From assembly GCA_963810905.1 (NCBI GenBank), contig CAWEPG010000005.1, positions 1 through 64,000 of the forward strand: DNA of 64,000 bases. Reading direction: 5' to 3'. Source of the DNA: CAWBAT01 sp963810905 (lineage in GTDB: Bacteria; Acidobacteriota; Terriglobia; Versatilivoradales; Versatilivoraceae). The position numbers and the translations under genes are program-made. The number at the start of each line of letters is the position of its first letter. Positions within the stretch are counted from its first letter, which is position 1. The notes under the pieces were generated by a model. The model did no database searches. It was not told the origin of the DNA and saw only the letters and a list, made by a program, of their open reading frames with translations. This document shows, piece by piece, positions 9,543-18,152 of the stretch.

Positions 9543-10183
9543 CCATCACGCATGTAGAGGACTTTTTTGGCGTTGGCGGCAATATCCGGAGAATGAGTGG
9601 CTAACAACACAGTAACACCCAATTCCTCATTCAATTGCTGGAGGAGCTGAAGCACACGTTCCCCGTTCTGCGAATCGAGGCTACCGGTGGGCTCATCGGC
9701 AATCAATAGGGCCGGCTTGTGGACCAACGCCCGAGCGATCGCTGCGCGCTGCATTTCCCCGCCAGAAAGCTGTTGAGGATAGTGAGTCAAACGTGCTTCC
9801 AACCCCACCTTGGTTAGCCAGTCTTCCGCTTCCTTAGTGGAGCGAATGTTGCCATGACCAGCGAGCTGCAAAGGCAAAGCCACATTCTCAAGAACCGTCA
9901 AGGTAGGCAAGAGGTTGAAAAATTGAAAAATAAATCCAATCCGGCTGCGGCGAAGCCGGGTCAGCTCCGAATCCGTAAGATTGCCCAAGTTGACATTCTC
10001 AATGGCAACGATTCCGGAGGTTGCCAAATCCATGGCACCACAAAGGTGCAGCAACGTGGATTTGCCGCACCCCGAAGGACCCATGAGAGCCACAAAATCC
10101 CCGCGTTCCATCATGAGATGGACTCCTTTGAGGACCTCAACCGGAGCCAGCCCACCCGCATAGCTTTTTCGAAGTTCTTTCAC
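9524..10183 (-). CDS. ABC transporter ATP-binding protein, LolD/MacB type
   Basis: A 219-residue ATPase with Walker A GPSGCGKST, Q-loop IFQFFNLLPTLTVLEN, ABC signature LSGGEMQRAAIARAL and Walker B LLIADEPTGSLD. It belongs to the MacB/LolD subfamily, which powers FtsX-type permeases. The start is a GTG at 10183; no ATG, GTG or TTG lies in frame between it and the preceding in-frame stop. It is the first gene of a minus-strand operon and overlaps the 865-aa permease by 19 bases. It could also energise the paired permeases at 3-5.6 kb, but adjacency favours the fused permease. Confidence 0.9.
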   Translation of the reverse strand: MKELRKSYAGGLAPVEVLKGVHLMMERGDFVALMGPSGCGKSTLLHLCGAMDLATSGIVAIENVNLGNLTDSELTRLRRSRIGFIFQFFNLLPTLTVLENVALPLQLAGHGNIRSTKEAEDWLTKVGLEARLTHYPQQLSGGEMQRAAIARALVHKPALLIADEPTGSLDSQNGERVLQLLQQLNEELGVTVLLATHSPDIAANAKKVLYMRDGCILNE

Positions 10184-10387
10184 CTCTAAGACGAACAGAC
10201 AAGCCTCCCATTTGAAACTTTAGGCGACAGTACTCACCTTAGCCGCGTTAGGCAAGAAAAGGATAGCGGATTTATTTTCATATGGGAATTGACAGGCTGC
10301 TAGAATGGAGCCGCCTTAGTTCCAAGAGCGTGATCTGGGAATGTCGACTGAATTGGAAGATGATGATTTCTAAAAGGAGAACCGGTC

Positions 10388-11296
10388 ATGAAGATTCTCG
10401 TCTCTGGATCAACGGGATTCATTGGTTCTGCCCTGGTGCCTTCTCTAACAACTGCGGGTCATCTAGTAACCCGGCTAATTCGATCCGTAGCACCGAAACC
10501 CACCGGGATAGGTCCCGCCATAACATGGAACCCTGATCAAAAAGAGCTCAACCCGTCCAACCTGGAAGGCTTCGATGCCATCATTCATCTTGCCGGGGAA
10601 AACATCGCGGGCGGCCGTTGGAGTCCCCGGCGGAAAGCCAGTATTCGGGAGAGCCGGTCAAAAGGGACTCGATTGCTTTCGGAAGCACTTGGCCGTCTAT
10701 CACACCCACCAAAGATCTTCATTAGTGCTTCGGCCATCGGATATTATGGTAACCGTGGCGATGAATGGTTAAATGAAAAGAGTTCTCCTGGCGCAGACTT
10801 CCTGGCGATCGTTTGCCAAGAATGGGAGCAAGCCACGATCTCGGCAGCGAAGGCGGGGATTCAGGTTGTCAACGCTCGCATCGGCATGGTACTTTCTCCA
10901 AAAGGGGGTGCATTAGCCAAACTACTCACTCCTTTTCGGTTGGGAGTTGGAGGGATTGTCGGTGACGGCAGTCAATATATGAGCTGGATCGCGTTGGAAG
11001 ATCTCACCCGAGTGTTTCAGCATGCCCTTACATCGAATCAACTCCAAGGTCCGGTAAATGCGGTATCCCCCAACCCGGTAACCAATCGTGAATTTACCAA
11101 AACATTGGGTCGCGTTCTGGGACGCCCGGCAATTTTTCCATTACCTGCATTTGCAGCCAAATTGGCTTTAGGCGAAATGGCCGAGGCACTCCTGCTTTCA
11201 AGCCAACGAGTCGAACCCCAGCGCCTATTGGAAACAAATTACGCGTTTCGTTTTTCAGAACTTGAACAAGCCTTGAGGGCCCTGCTTGGAAAGTAG
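10388..11296 (+). CDS. TIGR01777 family NAD(P)-dependent epimerase (YfcH-like)
   Basis: A 302-residue extended short-chain dehydrogenase. The Rossmann motif GSTGFIGSALVPSL is at residues 7-20. The family marker IIHLAGENIAGGRW is near residue 66, the active-site region SASAIGYYG near 117, and the C-terminal domain carries LLLSSQRVEPQRL. This matches the TIGR01777 / YfcH family, whose physiological substrate is not established. An AAGGAG-like site (aaaggag at 10373-10379) precedes the ATG. The ArsC-like selenoprotein gene follows 41 bases later on the same strand and may share the transcript. The assignment to family is firm; the role is unknown. Confidence 0.88.
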   Translation: MKILVSGSTGFIGSALVPSLTTAGHLVTRLIRSVAPKPTGIGPAITWNPDQKELNPSNLEGFDAIIHLAGENIAGGRWSPRRKASIRESRSKGTRLLSEALGRLSHPPKIFISASAIGYYGNRGDEWLNEKSSPGADFLAIVCQEWEQATISAAKAGIQVVNARIGMVLSPKGGALAKLLTPFRLGVGGIVGDGSQYMSWIALEDLTRVFQHALTSNQLQGPVNAVSPNPVTNREFTKTLGRVLGRPAIFPLPAFAAKLALGEMAEALLLSSQRVEPQRLLETNYAFRFSELEQALRALLGK

Positions 11297-11337
11297 CCTT
11301 ACCGCACGAAAACCATCAAACCATAGGAGTCACTTCA

Positions 11338-11685
11338 ATGAGTTCAATCGATTGGTCTTATCATCGTCCAGGTTGAAAAACCTGTGCCAGAACGCAGGAG
11401 TTTCTTGCGAAGAAAAAAATCAGCCCAGCCACCCAGGTTGACGCCAGGAAGACGACTCTGAAAGAACAGGATGCTCTGGCGTTAGTTCGCGATATCGATG
11501 AAATCTATGCCATGAAAGGAAAGAAAATCCTGCATGTCGACCTCAAGAAAGAGAAGCCTGACAACGCCACATTGGCTGGCATGCTTCTAGGCCCAACCGG
11601 AAACTTGCGTGCGCCGACTCTTCGAAAAGGTCGCACCCTTATTGTCGGGTTTGACCCAGAGACCTACACGAAAATACTGCGCTGA
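11338..11685 (+). CDS. ArsC-like thioredoxin-fold selenoprotein (UGA read as selenocysteine)
   Basis: The frame opens with ATG at 11338 behind an AGGAG site at 11325-11329. It is interrupted only by TGA at codon 13 (11374-11376), then stays open to a TGA stop at 11683-11685. Read through, it gives 115 residues. The N-terminus SSIDWSYHRPG-U-K-T-C places the UGA in the first position of a redox UxxC motif. The rest matches the ArsC/Spx-like thioredoxin fold (VDARKTTLKEQDAL, then GPTGNLRAPTLRKG with the cis-proline loop, then TLIVGFDPETY). Cys-to-Sec variants of this family are known. Selenocysteine insertion is inferred from the conserved continuation; a true stop would leave a 12-residue peptide. 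selA/B/C/D are not in the window. Confidence 0.85.
11381..11398 (+). promoter_or_regulatory. Candidate bacterial SECIS hairpin after the in-frame UGA
   Basis: Five bases into the sequence after the UGA, CCTGTG (11381-11386) pairs with CGCAGG (11393-11398), including one G-U pair, around a 6-nt loop CCAGAA. Flanking AAA and TTT could lengthen the stem with a bulge. A second hairpin, TTTCTT/AAGAAA at 11401-11415 with loop GCG, lies at a more usual distance. Bacterial SECIS elements sit just downstream of the Sec codon, but which hairpin binds SelB is uncertain. Confidence 0.4.
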
Positions 11686-12045
11686 CGTCGATTCATTTCC
11701 ATTCGCATTTAAAGAATTATGATGGCAGCAAGATCAATTCCAACCATGCCCCTGTCCGCCAACTGAAGGCCTACCCTCTTTTCAATGGGCCAGAATGGAT
11801 TCCGTGCCTGCGGAGGTTTAGAATGAGTTTTTTCCCCTCCGATGGCGGAGGGTGTCGGCCTGAATTGCGGGGCTAACTTGGCCTATTGCATTCATTTAAC
11901 TGTTGCTTAGTATCGTTTCGACCGATTAGTTATTGTTCGCGCAAAGGGCTGGAAGAGTAACCTCACCCGACCAAAATCGTGTGGCGCGTCTGACGAACGG
12001 TTCATTCAATGCAATTTGAAATCACTTTCTAAGGAGCCTATCGTT
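11686..12045. other. Intergenic region with GC-rich hairpin
   Basis: No gene is supported here. A hairpin CCCTCCG / CGGAGGG with loop ATGG occupies 11835-11852, preceded by a T-run rather than followed by one. A second GCGGAGG at 11811-11817 could compete for pairing. The region could be a leader of the following oxidase gene. I recognise no known riboswitch class. Confidence 0.4.
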
Positions 12046-13296
12046 TTGTCAAATCCCGAGATTGTAATTATCGGTGGGGGAATTGCTGGCCTCTGCTGTG
12101 CCAGACGGCTACACCAAGAAGGCATCCCAAGTTTAATCTTGGAAGGATCCGACTCCATTGGGGGAAGGATTAGGACCGATTCTGTAGACGGATTCTTATT
12201 GGATCGTGGTTTTCAAACTCTGCTGACTTCTTACCCTGAAGCCCAGAAATTCCTGGATTTCCCTTCGCTTGATCTTCACTCCTTCTTTCCCGGCGCTTTG
12301 ATGCGACTAAACGAGGGCTTCCACAAACTTTCGGATCCCTGGAAAAGCCCCATGAAGGTAGCCCAGCAACTTTTCTCTTCCGTGGGAAGTCTTCAAGACA
12401 AATTGCGGATCGCCAAACTTCGGCGGAGAGTCCTCTCCGCTTCACTCGACGACCTGCTGACCGCTCCCGAGACGACGACCCTGGCCGCCTTACAAAACAG
12501 CGGCTTCAGTCCTGATATCATTGAACAATTCTTCAGGCCTTTCTTTGGAGGGGTATTCCTGGAGCCCGACTTGCAGACCTCAAGCCGGCTTTTTCATTTC
12601 TTGTTCAGGATGTTCGCCACCGGAAAGGCCTCATTACCCGCATTGGGAATGGAAAGGATTCCGCAATCGATAGCCTCAGGATTGCCCCAAGGCTCCATTC
12701 TGGTTGATGCCCGGGTCTCCAAGATTGAGGCTTCTGGAGTAATTTTGGAGGCTGGAGAACGAATTCCAGCCAAGACTGTTGTCGTTGCCACCGAGGGACC
12801 CCAGGCCGCACGTCTGCTGAGCCAAATACCTCGGCCCACTTCGCGCAGTGTCACGTGCCTCTATTTTGCAGCCGATAAATCGCCGTTGACGGAACCGATC
12901 CTGGTTGTTAACAGCACCGGTAAAGGTCCGATCAATCATTTCTGCGTTCCCAGCCAAATCGCTCCAAGTTATGCTCCCTCAGGTGCCTTCCTGCTGTCCG
13001 TTACGGTGTTGGGGAAACAAAAGCAGCACTATGAACCATTGGAGACGGCCGTCAGGACACAGCTATACGAGTGGTTTGGATCGGAATCTCTCGGCTGGAA
13101 GCATCTTAAAACTTACAATATCCTTCACGCTCTCCCCACCCAAGAGCCTCCCACGACGACTTCTTTAACCCGTACCAGCCAGTTAAATCGTGGGCTTTAC
13201 ATTTGTGGAGATTACACCGACATCGCTTCAATCAACGGCGCAATGGCGTCTGGTCGTCGGGCAGCGGAAGCCATAATACAAGACTTGCGTCAATGA
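12046..13296 (+). CDS. FAD-dependent amine oxidase / phytoene desaturase-like oxidoreductase
   Basis: A flavoprotein with the dinucleotide-binding motif IIGGGIAGLCCARRL near its N-terminus. The second FAD motif (EGSDSIGGRIRTD) follows shortly after, and the C-terminal FAD contact is GLYICGDYTDIASINGAMAS. This is the layout of the amine-oxidase / protoporphyrinogen-oxidase / carotenoid-desaturase superfamily. The TTG at 12046 is chosen because AAGGAG sits at 12031-12036. An in-frame TTG at 12016 would add ten residues but has no such site. About 416 residues is normal for the family. The substrate is not predictable; no carotenoid genes adjoin it. Confidence 0.82.
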   Translation: MSNPEIVIIGGGIAGLCCARRLHQEGIPSLILEGSDSIGGRIRTDSVDGFLLDRGFQTLLTSYPEAQKFLDFPSLDLHSFFPGALMRLNEGFHKLSDPWKSPMKVAQQLFSSVGSLQDKLRIAKLRRRVLSASLDDLLTAPETTTLAALQNSGFSPDIIEQFFRPFFGGVFLEPDLQTSSRLFHFLFRMFATGKASLPALGMERIPQSIASGLPQGSILVDARVSKIEASGVILEAGERIPAKTVVVATEGPQAARLLSQIPRPTSRSVTCLYFAADKSPLTEPILVVNSTGKGPINHFCVPSQIAPSYAPSGAFLLSVTVLGKQKQHYEPLETAVRTQLYEWFGSESLGWKHLKTYNILHALPTQEPPTTTSLTRTSQLNRGLYICGDYTDIASINGAMASGRRAAEAIIQDLRQ

Positions 13297-13432
13297 ACAA
13301 CCATGGCGATTACTCCGCACGCCGGCGAAAGCTGTCCGTCGCAACGGAGAACGGCAATGCAGGCGATGCCATTGGAGGCGCAGCTTGCCCCAGTCTTCAA
13401 CCGGCAATTACTGAACAGGATTCAAAAACGGG

Positions 13433-15445
13433 CTAAAACTCGTCAGGGTTTACTCGAGGGAAGCGTCCAAAATAAAGAGCATGAGCAAAGAGGGCTGTTA
13501 CCTGAAAATCCAACCAAAGGTTTGTTACGAAACGCATGGGTGAGAGGCCGAAGATACTGCGCCGTTGGAATCGATCGATGATGCGCATCCAATTACGATT
13601 GATATCTTCGCGGGTGTAAACAAGCTGCGTGGCGTAATATAAGTTCCATTTCTGCCAGTATAAAAAGACTTTAGAAGGCACTTTCATGGCCGGCAAATGG
13701 GTTCGCGCACGTTGGTACGCCAATTGGAGTTCCGCAACCGTCAGGCGCCTCTCCACAGAAGCGTAAACCCGGCGCAACTCTTCCGACAAAACTTGTTCCG
13801 CCGCGCTGCGGGGTCGAGTCTGGATCCACAGTTCCTGCATTTCCCAAATCAGTTTAATCATCCCCTTGAAATAAGTACTCAGTTCATGGAAACGCGTTCT
13901 CGAAAATGCCCAGAAACCAGGGGCCACGACTCCGCTTCGCATGGCGCTCCGGCTCTTCTTTCGCAGGAAACCTGCCATCATGGGATGACGCTTTTCCAAC
14001 AGCGAGGCATTCTTGTACCAGATGAAGTTCTTCATGATGTTCCAGTAATTCCGGGCAGAGGCTTTTGAGAGAACACGCTTCATATTCTCGAAACTGTAGA
14101 AGGTTTCCCAAGCTTCGTCGTAGAGGCGCCGGAGTGAACCAGGCTCTGGAAAATTTGCGAAATTCATGAGCTCATGCATGGAATCATACTTATTGTAATC
14201 CGGATCCATGTATTCGCCCCGTTTCACCATTTCCTGATGGTCACGGGAACCTGGTAGGGGAATCAGAATAAAAAAGGAGGCTTGCTCAACTTTGATTTCA
14301 TGCATCAACTTCTGGAAGTCCGCGCGCAAGGATTCCGCCGTATCGTGCGGAAATCCGAGGATAAATCCCACATGCGTCGCGATCTCGGCATCATGCCAGG
14401 CCTGGATGAGATTAACATAGTCACTGGCCTTGTTCTGAGTCTTGCCGGCATCTTTCAAGCTCATCGGGTTGATGCTTTCCATTCCAATAAAAACCTGTGT
14501 GCAGCCCGCCTGCCGGGCCTTGGCCACAAAATTCGGAATCTTGTAGGAAAGCACATCCACCTGCATCATGAACTGAACCTTAATTTGCTCCTTTTCTCGA
14601 AGAGCAATCAGAGCGTCGAAGATGGATTCCCAAGCCGTGTTGCGAGCAAAATTATCGTCCGTAAAAAAATAGAAATTCACTCGACGGCGGCGCCAATTTT
14701 CCCGCAGGGCTTCCGCGATGGCTTCCGCTGACCGAACCCGCATCTTGCGTCCCTGAACATTGATAATCGTACAGAAACTGCAGTTAAACGGACAACCTCT
14801 CCCGCAATCAATGGTCCCGTAGTTGGAGGCCATGAAGCGCTTCATGAGTCGCTTGTCGACCAGCGGAATCGGTTGATAGCGCAAATCCGGGCTATCACTC
14901 ACAAAATCATAAAGTGGTTTTAGTTGGCCATTCACCGCGTCACTCAATAATCCAGACCAAGTCTCTTCCACTTCGCCTTTGACAATCGTAACCCCTTCGT
15001 CCATCAGAGATTGAATATCGTCCGGGATGCCGGGAATCATCGAGAGCAGACCGCTGACATGAAATCCGCCAATTAGCACCGTGATTCCGGCAGCTCTAAA
15101 ATTCCTGGCCAGGTCGGAAGCACGAGGGAATTGATTACTCTGCACTCCCACGAGGCAAACAATGACTTGCTGATTCTTGTTCCGGGCCGACTGGCAGATT
15201 TTCTTCACGGGAATCTTCTGAACGGTCTCATCGAAGAGATGCACATTCAACTCGAGGTGATCTCCGAGGGACTTATTCCGGATCACATCTTCGGTCAGAG
15301 CGGCCAAACAATTCAGCGTGTTCGAGGGCAACACCCCTCGAAAATAAGTCACGACATAACCGTCATCATCATAGTTGGAGGGCTTGATCAGATACAGCTG
15401 AACCAAGCGAGTTGGAGTAGAGGTCATGAGTGAACGCTTAAACAT
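13433..15445 (-). CDS. B12-binding domain radical SAM protein
   Basis: A 670-residue enzyme with an N-terminal cobalamin-binding Rossmann domain (about residues 60-180, including VLIGGFHVSG) and a radical SAM core. The 4Fe-4S ligands are C218, C222 and C225 in CPFNCSFC. Downstream elements FFTDDNFARN and VFIGMESINP are typical of the Elp3/MiaB-like fold. A long C-terminal region, rich in aromatic and basic residues, resembles hopanoid- or lipid-modifying class B radical SAM proteins. Such enzymes methylate or rearrange unactivated carbons. The gene stands alone, convergent with the oxidase gene to its left, so the substrate is not indicated. Confidence 0.85.
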   Translation of the reverse strand: MFKRSLMTSTPTRLVQLYLIKPSNYDDDGYVVTYFRGVLPSNTLNCLAALTEDVIRNKSLGDHLELNVHLFDETVQKIPVKKICQSARNKNQQVIVCLVGVQSNQFPRASDLARNFRAAGITVLIGGFHVSGLLSMIPGIPDDIQSLMDEGVTIVKGEVEETWSGLLSDAVNGQLKPLYDFVSDSPDLRYQPIPLVDKRLMKRFMASNYGTIDCGRGCPFNCSFCTIINVQGRKMRVRSAEAIAEALRENWRRRRVNFYFFTDDNFARNTAWESIFDALIALREKEQIKVQFMMQVDVLSYKIPNFVAKARQAGCTQVFIGMESINPMSLKDAGKTQNKASDYVNLIQAWHDAEIATHVGFILGFPHDTAESLRADFQKLMHEIKVEQASFFILIPLPGSRDHQEMVKRGEYMDPDYNKYDSMHELMNFANFPEPGSLRRLYDEAWETFYSFENMKRVLSKASARNYWNIMKNFIWYKNASLLEKRHPMMAGFLRKKSRSAMRSGVVAPGFWAFSRTRFHELSTYFKGMIKLIWEMQELWIQTRPRSAAEQVLSEELRRVYASVERRLTVAELQLAYQRARTHLPAMKVPSKVFLYWQKWNLYYATQLVYTREDINRNWMRIIDRFQRRSIFGLSPMRFVTNLWLDFQVTALFAHALYFGRFPRVNPDEF

Positions 15446-15726
15446 TTGGACTCTCCTGGCAATCGATGGGAAACCATCAAAAGGAAGGTGAGAACTGGTT
15501 TACTATTCGGTTATTGGCCCGAGCGAAAGAGTTATCGAGGGAACGATAACTCAAGAAGATATAAATTCAAGGACAAAATACCAGATTTACCGTTTCTAGA
15601 GAATCGAAATCGCCGATCAGAGTCTTCGCCTAGAATAATAATACCGTTGTTTGAACTCGGTTTCAGAAGCTCTGAAATGAGTCTGTGTCACCCGACGTCA
15701 TTTTGGTTGTTTTCAGAGTCCCACCA

Positions 15727-16074
15727 TTACGATCGAATAAGCGTCAGGATCATTTTGAAACGTTTCACTGCTTTGAGGGCATGGGGCACATTGGCTGGCA
15801 TGATCATCATCTCCCCTTCCCTGAGTTGAAAAGGTTTTCCTGCAATGAGGATCTCGGCCTGCCCGTCCAACAGATAAACTAAGGCATCAAATGGCGCAGT
15901 ATGCTCACTGAGTCCTTGGCCTTCGTCGAAAGCAAATAGAGTGACGGTCCCCGTTTTACTCTTAATGATCTCCCGGCTCACGACTGAGCCTTCCTGATAT
16001 CCAACCCATTCCAAAGCTTTGGCCACCTGCGCCACGAGAGTTTTCGCTTGAGAAGCTTCTTGAGTTGGTTCCAT
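15727..16074 (-). CDS. Small cupin-domain protein
   Basis: A 115-residue single-domain cupin. The first motif is around EHTAPFDALVYLLDGQAE and the second around GEMMIMPANVPHALKAVKRF, the latter supplying the last His ligand. Unlike classical members, the first motif has only one clear His plus Asp/Glu, so metal binding is uncertain. Single-domain cupins of this type include ligand sensors, isomerases and detoxifying dioxygenases. The gene has no operon partner, so the role is unknown. The start at 16074 lies just after an AGGAG-like sequence (tctcctaa on the plus strand). Confidence 0.8.
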   Translation of the reverse strand: MEPTQEASQAKTLVAQVAKALEWVGYQEGSVVSREIIKSKTGTVTLFAFDEGQGLSEHTAPFDALVYLLDGQAEILIAGKPFQLREGEMMIMPANVPHALKAVKRFKMILTLIRS

Positions 16075-16509
16075 ATTTCAATCTCCTAAATCATCGCAAA
16101 CTGCCAATACTCTATGATTTGCCAACGATTCGTGCACTAGTAATTGTGCAATCGGCATCGATGAGAGCTAACTGTTGTGTATTCTGGGAATTTAGAACCA
16201 TTGCCCGCTGAACCGGAATTGCTCAAGATTATTCACGTTTCCGATTGAAAAAACACAAAAACCTGCTGATTGTAAAGTTTTTGTTTGCATTTCGGCACAG
16301 GATTCGATAGATTGTGATTGGCTTAATCAGTTTTTGTGATCTCAAGAGTAACCAGCAGGCCACAGAATCTTCGATTTTGTGGCCTTTTTTTAGTTTACGG
16401 CGGTTATGGAACATTGCTTGATGCAGGTTGAATTAATTGCCGGGCCTGAGTTCTCAAAGACGATGACAGCACAATCTAAACATAATTCAGTAAAGGATAG
16501 AAAAACAGT
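16075..16509. other. Intergenic region between cupin and cold-shock genes
   Basis: No protein gene is supported. The segment holds an intrinsic terminator at 16358-16391 with no coding region upstream on the same strand. A 7-nt element CCTGCTG at 16262-16268 can pair with CAGCAGG at 16353-16359, whose last bases overlap the terminator stem. This suggests either a small RNA of about 130-200 nt or a transcription attenuator ahead of the cold-shock gene. Confidence 0.45.
16358..16391 (+). terminator. Strong intrinsic terminator upstream of the cold-shock gene
   Basis: A 12-bp stem (GGCCACAGAATC with GATTTTGTGGCC, one G-U pair) around a TTC loop is directly followed by seven T residues. No coding gene lies upstream on this strand, so it probably ends a non-coding transcript or attenuates the cold-shock mRNA leader. 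Confidence 0.8.
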
Positions 16510-16713
16510 ATGAGAGAACAAGGTATCGTCAAGTGGTTCAACAATGAGAAGGGCTACGGATTCATCCAACGTGCATCCGGCGCCGACGTATTCGTCCACC
16601 ACACAGCCATCCAGGAACAAGGATATAAGTCCCTGAATGAAGGGCAGGCCGTGGAGTTTACAGTGAATAACGGCCCTAAAGGATTGCAGGCTGCCGAAGT
16701 GGTGAAGATCTAA
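16510..16713 (+). CDS. Cold-shock domain protein, CspA family
   Basis: A 67-residue single cold-shock domain. It has the RNA-binding motifs RNP1 (KGYGFI, residues 14-19) and RNP2 (VFVHH, residues 27-31), plus the usual KWFNNEKG start. It binds single-stranded RNA and DNA and melts mRNA structure during cold adaptation. AAAGGAT lies about 9-15 bases before the ATG. The gene is flanked by intrinsic terminators on both sides, so it is a monocistronic unit. The first of these may act as an attenuator. Confidence 0.95.
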   Translation: MREQGIVKWFNNEKGYGFIQRASGADVFVHHTAIQEQGYKSLNEGQAVEFTVNNGPKGLQAAEVVKI

Positions 16714-16732
16714 TCTGAATCACGAACCTTCA

Positions 16733-16769
16733 CGGGAAACCCCATTCATCCGGGTTTCCCGTTTTTTTT
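16733..16769 (+). terminator. Intrinsic terminator after the cold-shock gene
   Basis: CGGGAAACCC at 16733-16742 and GGGTTTCCCG at 16752-16761 form a stem, followed by eight T residues (16762-16769). It lies 20 bases after the cold-shock stop codon. Confidence 0.92.
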
Positions 16770-16811
16770 ACTGACTTTCACTTCCCATGACGCTCGGAAA
16801 GGATTTCCTCA

Positions 16812-17126
16812 GTGACGATTCAATTTCTGGGCACCCATCAGATTCTCACTTCCCGCATCTACAGCTTTCGAGTGATTAGTACGCTTCGGGAGGAGAGGAT
16901 GATTGAATTTTCGATTGCGAATCAATTGGTCGTGGACAACAAATTCAAGATTCAAGATCTCCCGGATCTTTGCTTTGCCCGGTTGAAAAACGAACTCAGC
17001 CTCGAAAGCGAAGAGAATGTTCTTCCCTCTGGCCTGTGTGTCACAGATTCAGAGTTAAAAAAGTATCTGGAATTGCATTACCCGGCAAAAGTAAAACGCA
17101 ACCCTGCTCTCAACCCTGAATCTTAG
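16812..17126 (+). CDS. Hypothetical protein
   Basis: This 104-residue protein of no recognised family starts at a GTG, with AAAGGA at 16798-16803 placed 8 bases upstream, which supports the start. An internal methionine at residue 30 (MIEFSIANQLVVDNKF) is an alternative. The composition is soluble, with a mixed charged C-terminus and no signal peptide or transmembrane segment. It follows the cold-shock terminator, so it needs its own promoter. Confidence 0.5.
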   Translation: MTIQFLGTHQILTSRIYSFRVISTLREERMIEFSIANQLVVDNKFKIQDLPDLCFARLKNELSLESEENVLPSGLCVTDSELKKYLELHYPAKVKRNPALNPES

Positions 17127-17391
17127 TTCTGTCCTTCTCACTGTCCTGCCGTTCTTACCACACTCACAATTCTTCCAAACATGACATTTAGTGGAACCCC
17201 TTCGAGTCATGCGGAGACAACGACCCTACGATATGACGTGGTGTGGTGTTATCATGAGCGTGTCATTGAACACTCCCGATGCAGCTTCAACTACTTAAAG
17301 CCTTAGTGGGCACTCCAAAAGACCTGGATTTCACACTTACCCCTCAAGCGGAATAGGAACGTTGGTTGACTGCGTAACATCGCAAAATATC

Positions 17392-17577
17392 ATGAAGCCC
17401 CACTGGTTTCGAAGGAAAGCAGAAAATAAGAAGGCAGGAAAAAGGCCGGTCAAAATTGCGTTCACAGAATTGGAAGATGAGACAATGGCAAAACAGCAAC
17501 GATCCCTTTCAGATCTCGTGGCAACTTATTCCTTCAAAGTTTCGACCCAAAAACTTCCCATTCTCAACGAGGCTTGA
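17392..17577 (+). CDS. Possible small basic hypothetical protein
   Basis: A 61-codon frame from an ATG at 17392, rich in Lys and Arg at its start (MKPHWFRRKAENKKAGKRP). No clear ribosome-binding site precedes the ATG and no family is recognised. It may be a chance frame in the region between two better-supported genes. Confidence 0.25.
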   Translation: MKPHWFRRKAENKKAGKRPVKIAFTELEDETMAKQQRSLSDLVATYSFKVSTQKLPILNEA

Positions 17578-17606
17578 ATGCTTTCGGCTAACGCACTAGT
17601 TTCCGT

Positions 17607-17921
17607 CTAAGTCTTGATTTCAAAACCGGCAATATAGGCCTTTAACAAGGAGCGGGTGCGTTCCCGATCATTCATGGAGTTTGAATTCCTTCGGCGTTCC
17701 TTGAGTAAACCCTTTTCAAAAAGAATCCGGACCACAGTTTGTTGATCCACGTTCTGGATTTTTGAGATCTCGCGAATCGACTGCCGCTGATTGAGGAAGA
17801 GATTGCATATTTCATTTTTCTTCGCTTTCACTGGGTCCGAAAGAGCTAGACTCGATGGACTGGCTAAGTCCTCTTTGCGTTTCTGGAGTTTTTCTTCCTT
17901 TGCGAGCTTATACTGTCCCAT
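17607..17921 (-). CDS. Small HTH-like protein, paralogue of the 59.5-kb gene
   Basis: A 104-residue basic protein behind a GGGAGGG site. Its core, EICNLFLNQRQSIREISKIQ then VVRILFEKGLLKERRR, matches the protein at 59473-59784 (TICNLFVNHQYSISDVVRVL, VVSVLLNKGIIRDRR). Both have the pattern of a helix-turn-helix: a helix ending in NLF-N, a short turn SI, a recognition-like helix, then a basic arm. I do not recognise a named family. Two copies 42 kb apart suggest a small lineage-specific family of DNA-binding proteins. The target is unknown. Confidence 0.6.
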   Translation of the reverse strand: MGQYKLAKEEKLQKRKEDLASPSSLALSDPVKAKKNEICNLFLNQRQSIREISKIQNVDQQTVVRILFEKGLLKERRRNSNSMNDRERTRSLLKAYIAGFEIKT

Positions 17922-18152
17922 GTGTCCCTCCCCAAGCTCAATTCAATTGTTTCTATTTGGTCGAGTCGAATGTGTGCCAAGTATTGCCGAATACCGCGCG
18001 AACCTGAGTTAATTTTAGGATAGCACGAGTTCGAGACTTTGCAAGCGGCTCGAGTTAAGGTAGATCAAGAGTGAAAATGGCCGGATCACTTATCTGCGAA
18101 GAAAACCCGACATCCCGGAGGGCTTATCGAAAACTCCCAGCGGCTCAACGGT

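Noticed and set aside
10289..10306. TTGACA and TAGAAT at 10289-10306 as a promoter for the epimerase gene
   Set aside because: The spacing between the two elements is only 6-7 bases, far from 16-18.
16262..16391. 6S RNA or a known riboswitch in the csp leader
   Set aside because: I cannot trace the closed central-bubble fold of 6S RNA or any riboswitch core by eye, so it is reported only as a candidate transcript with a terminator.
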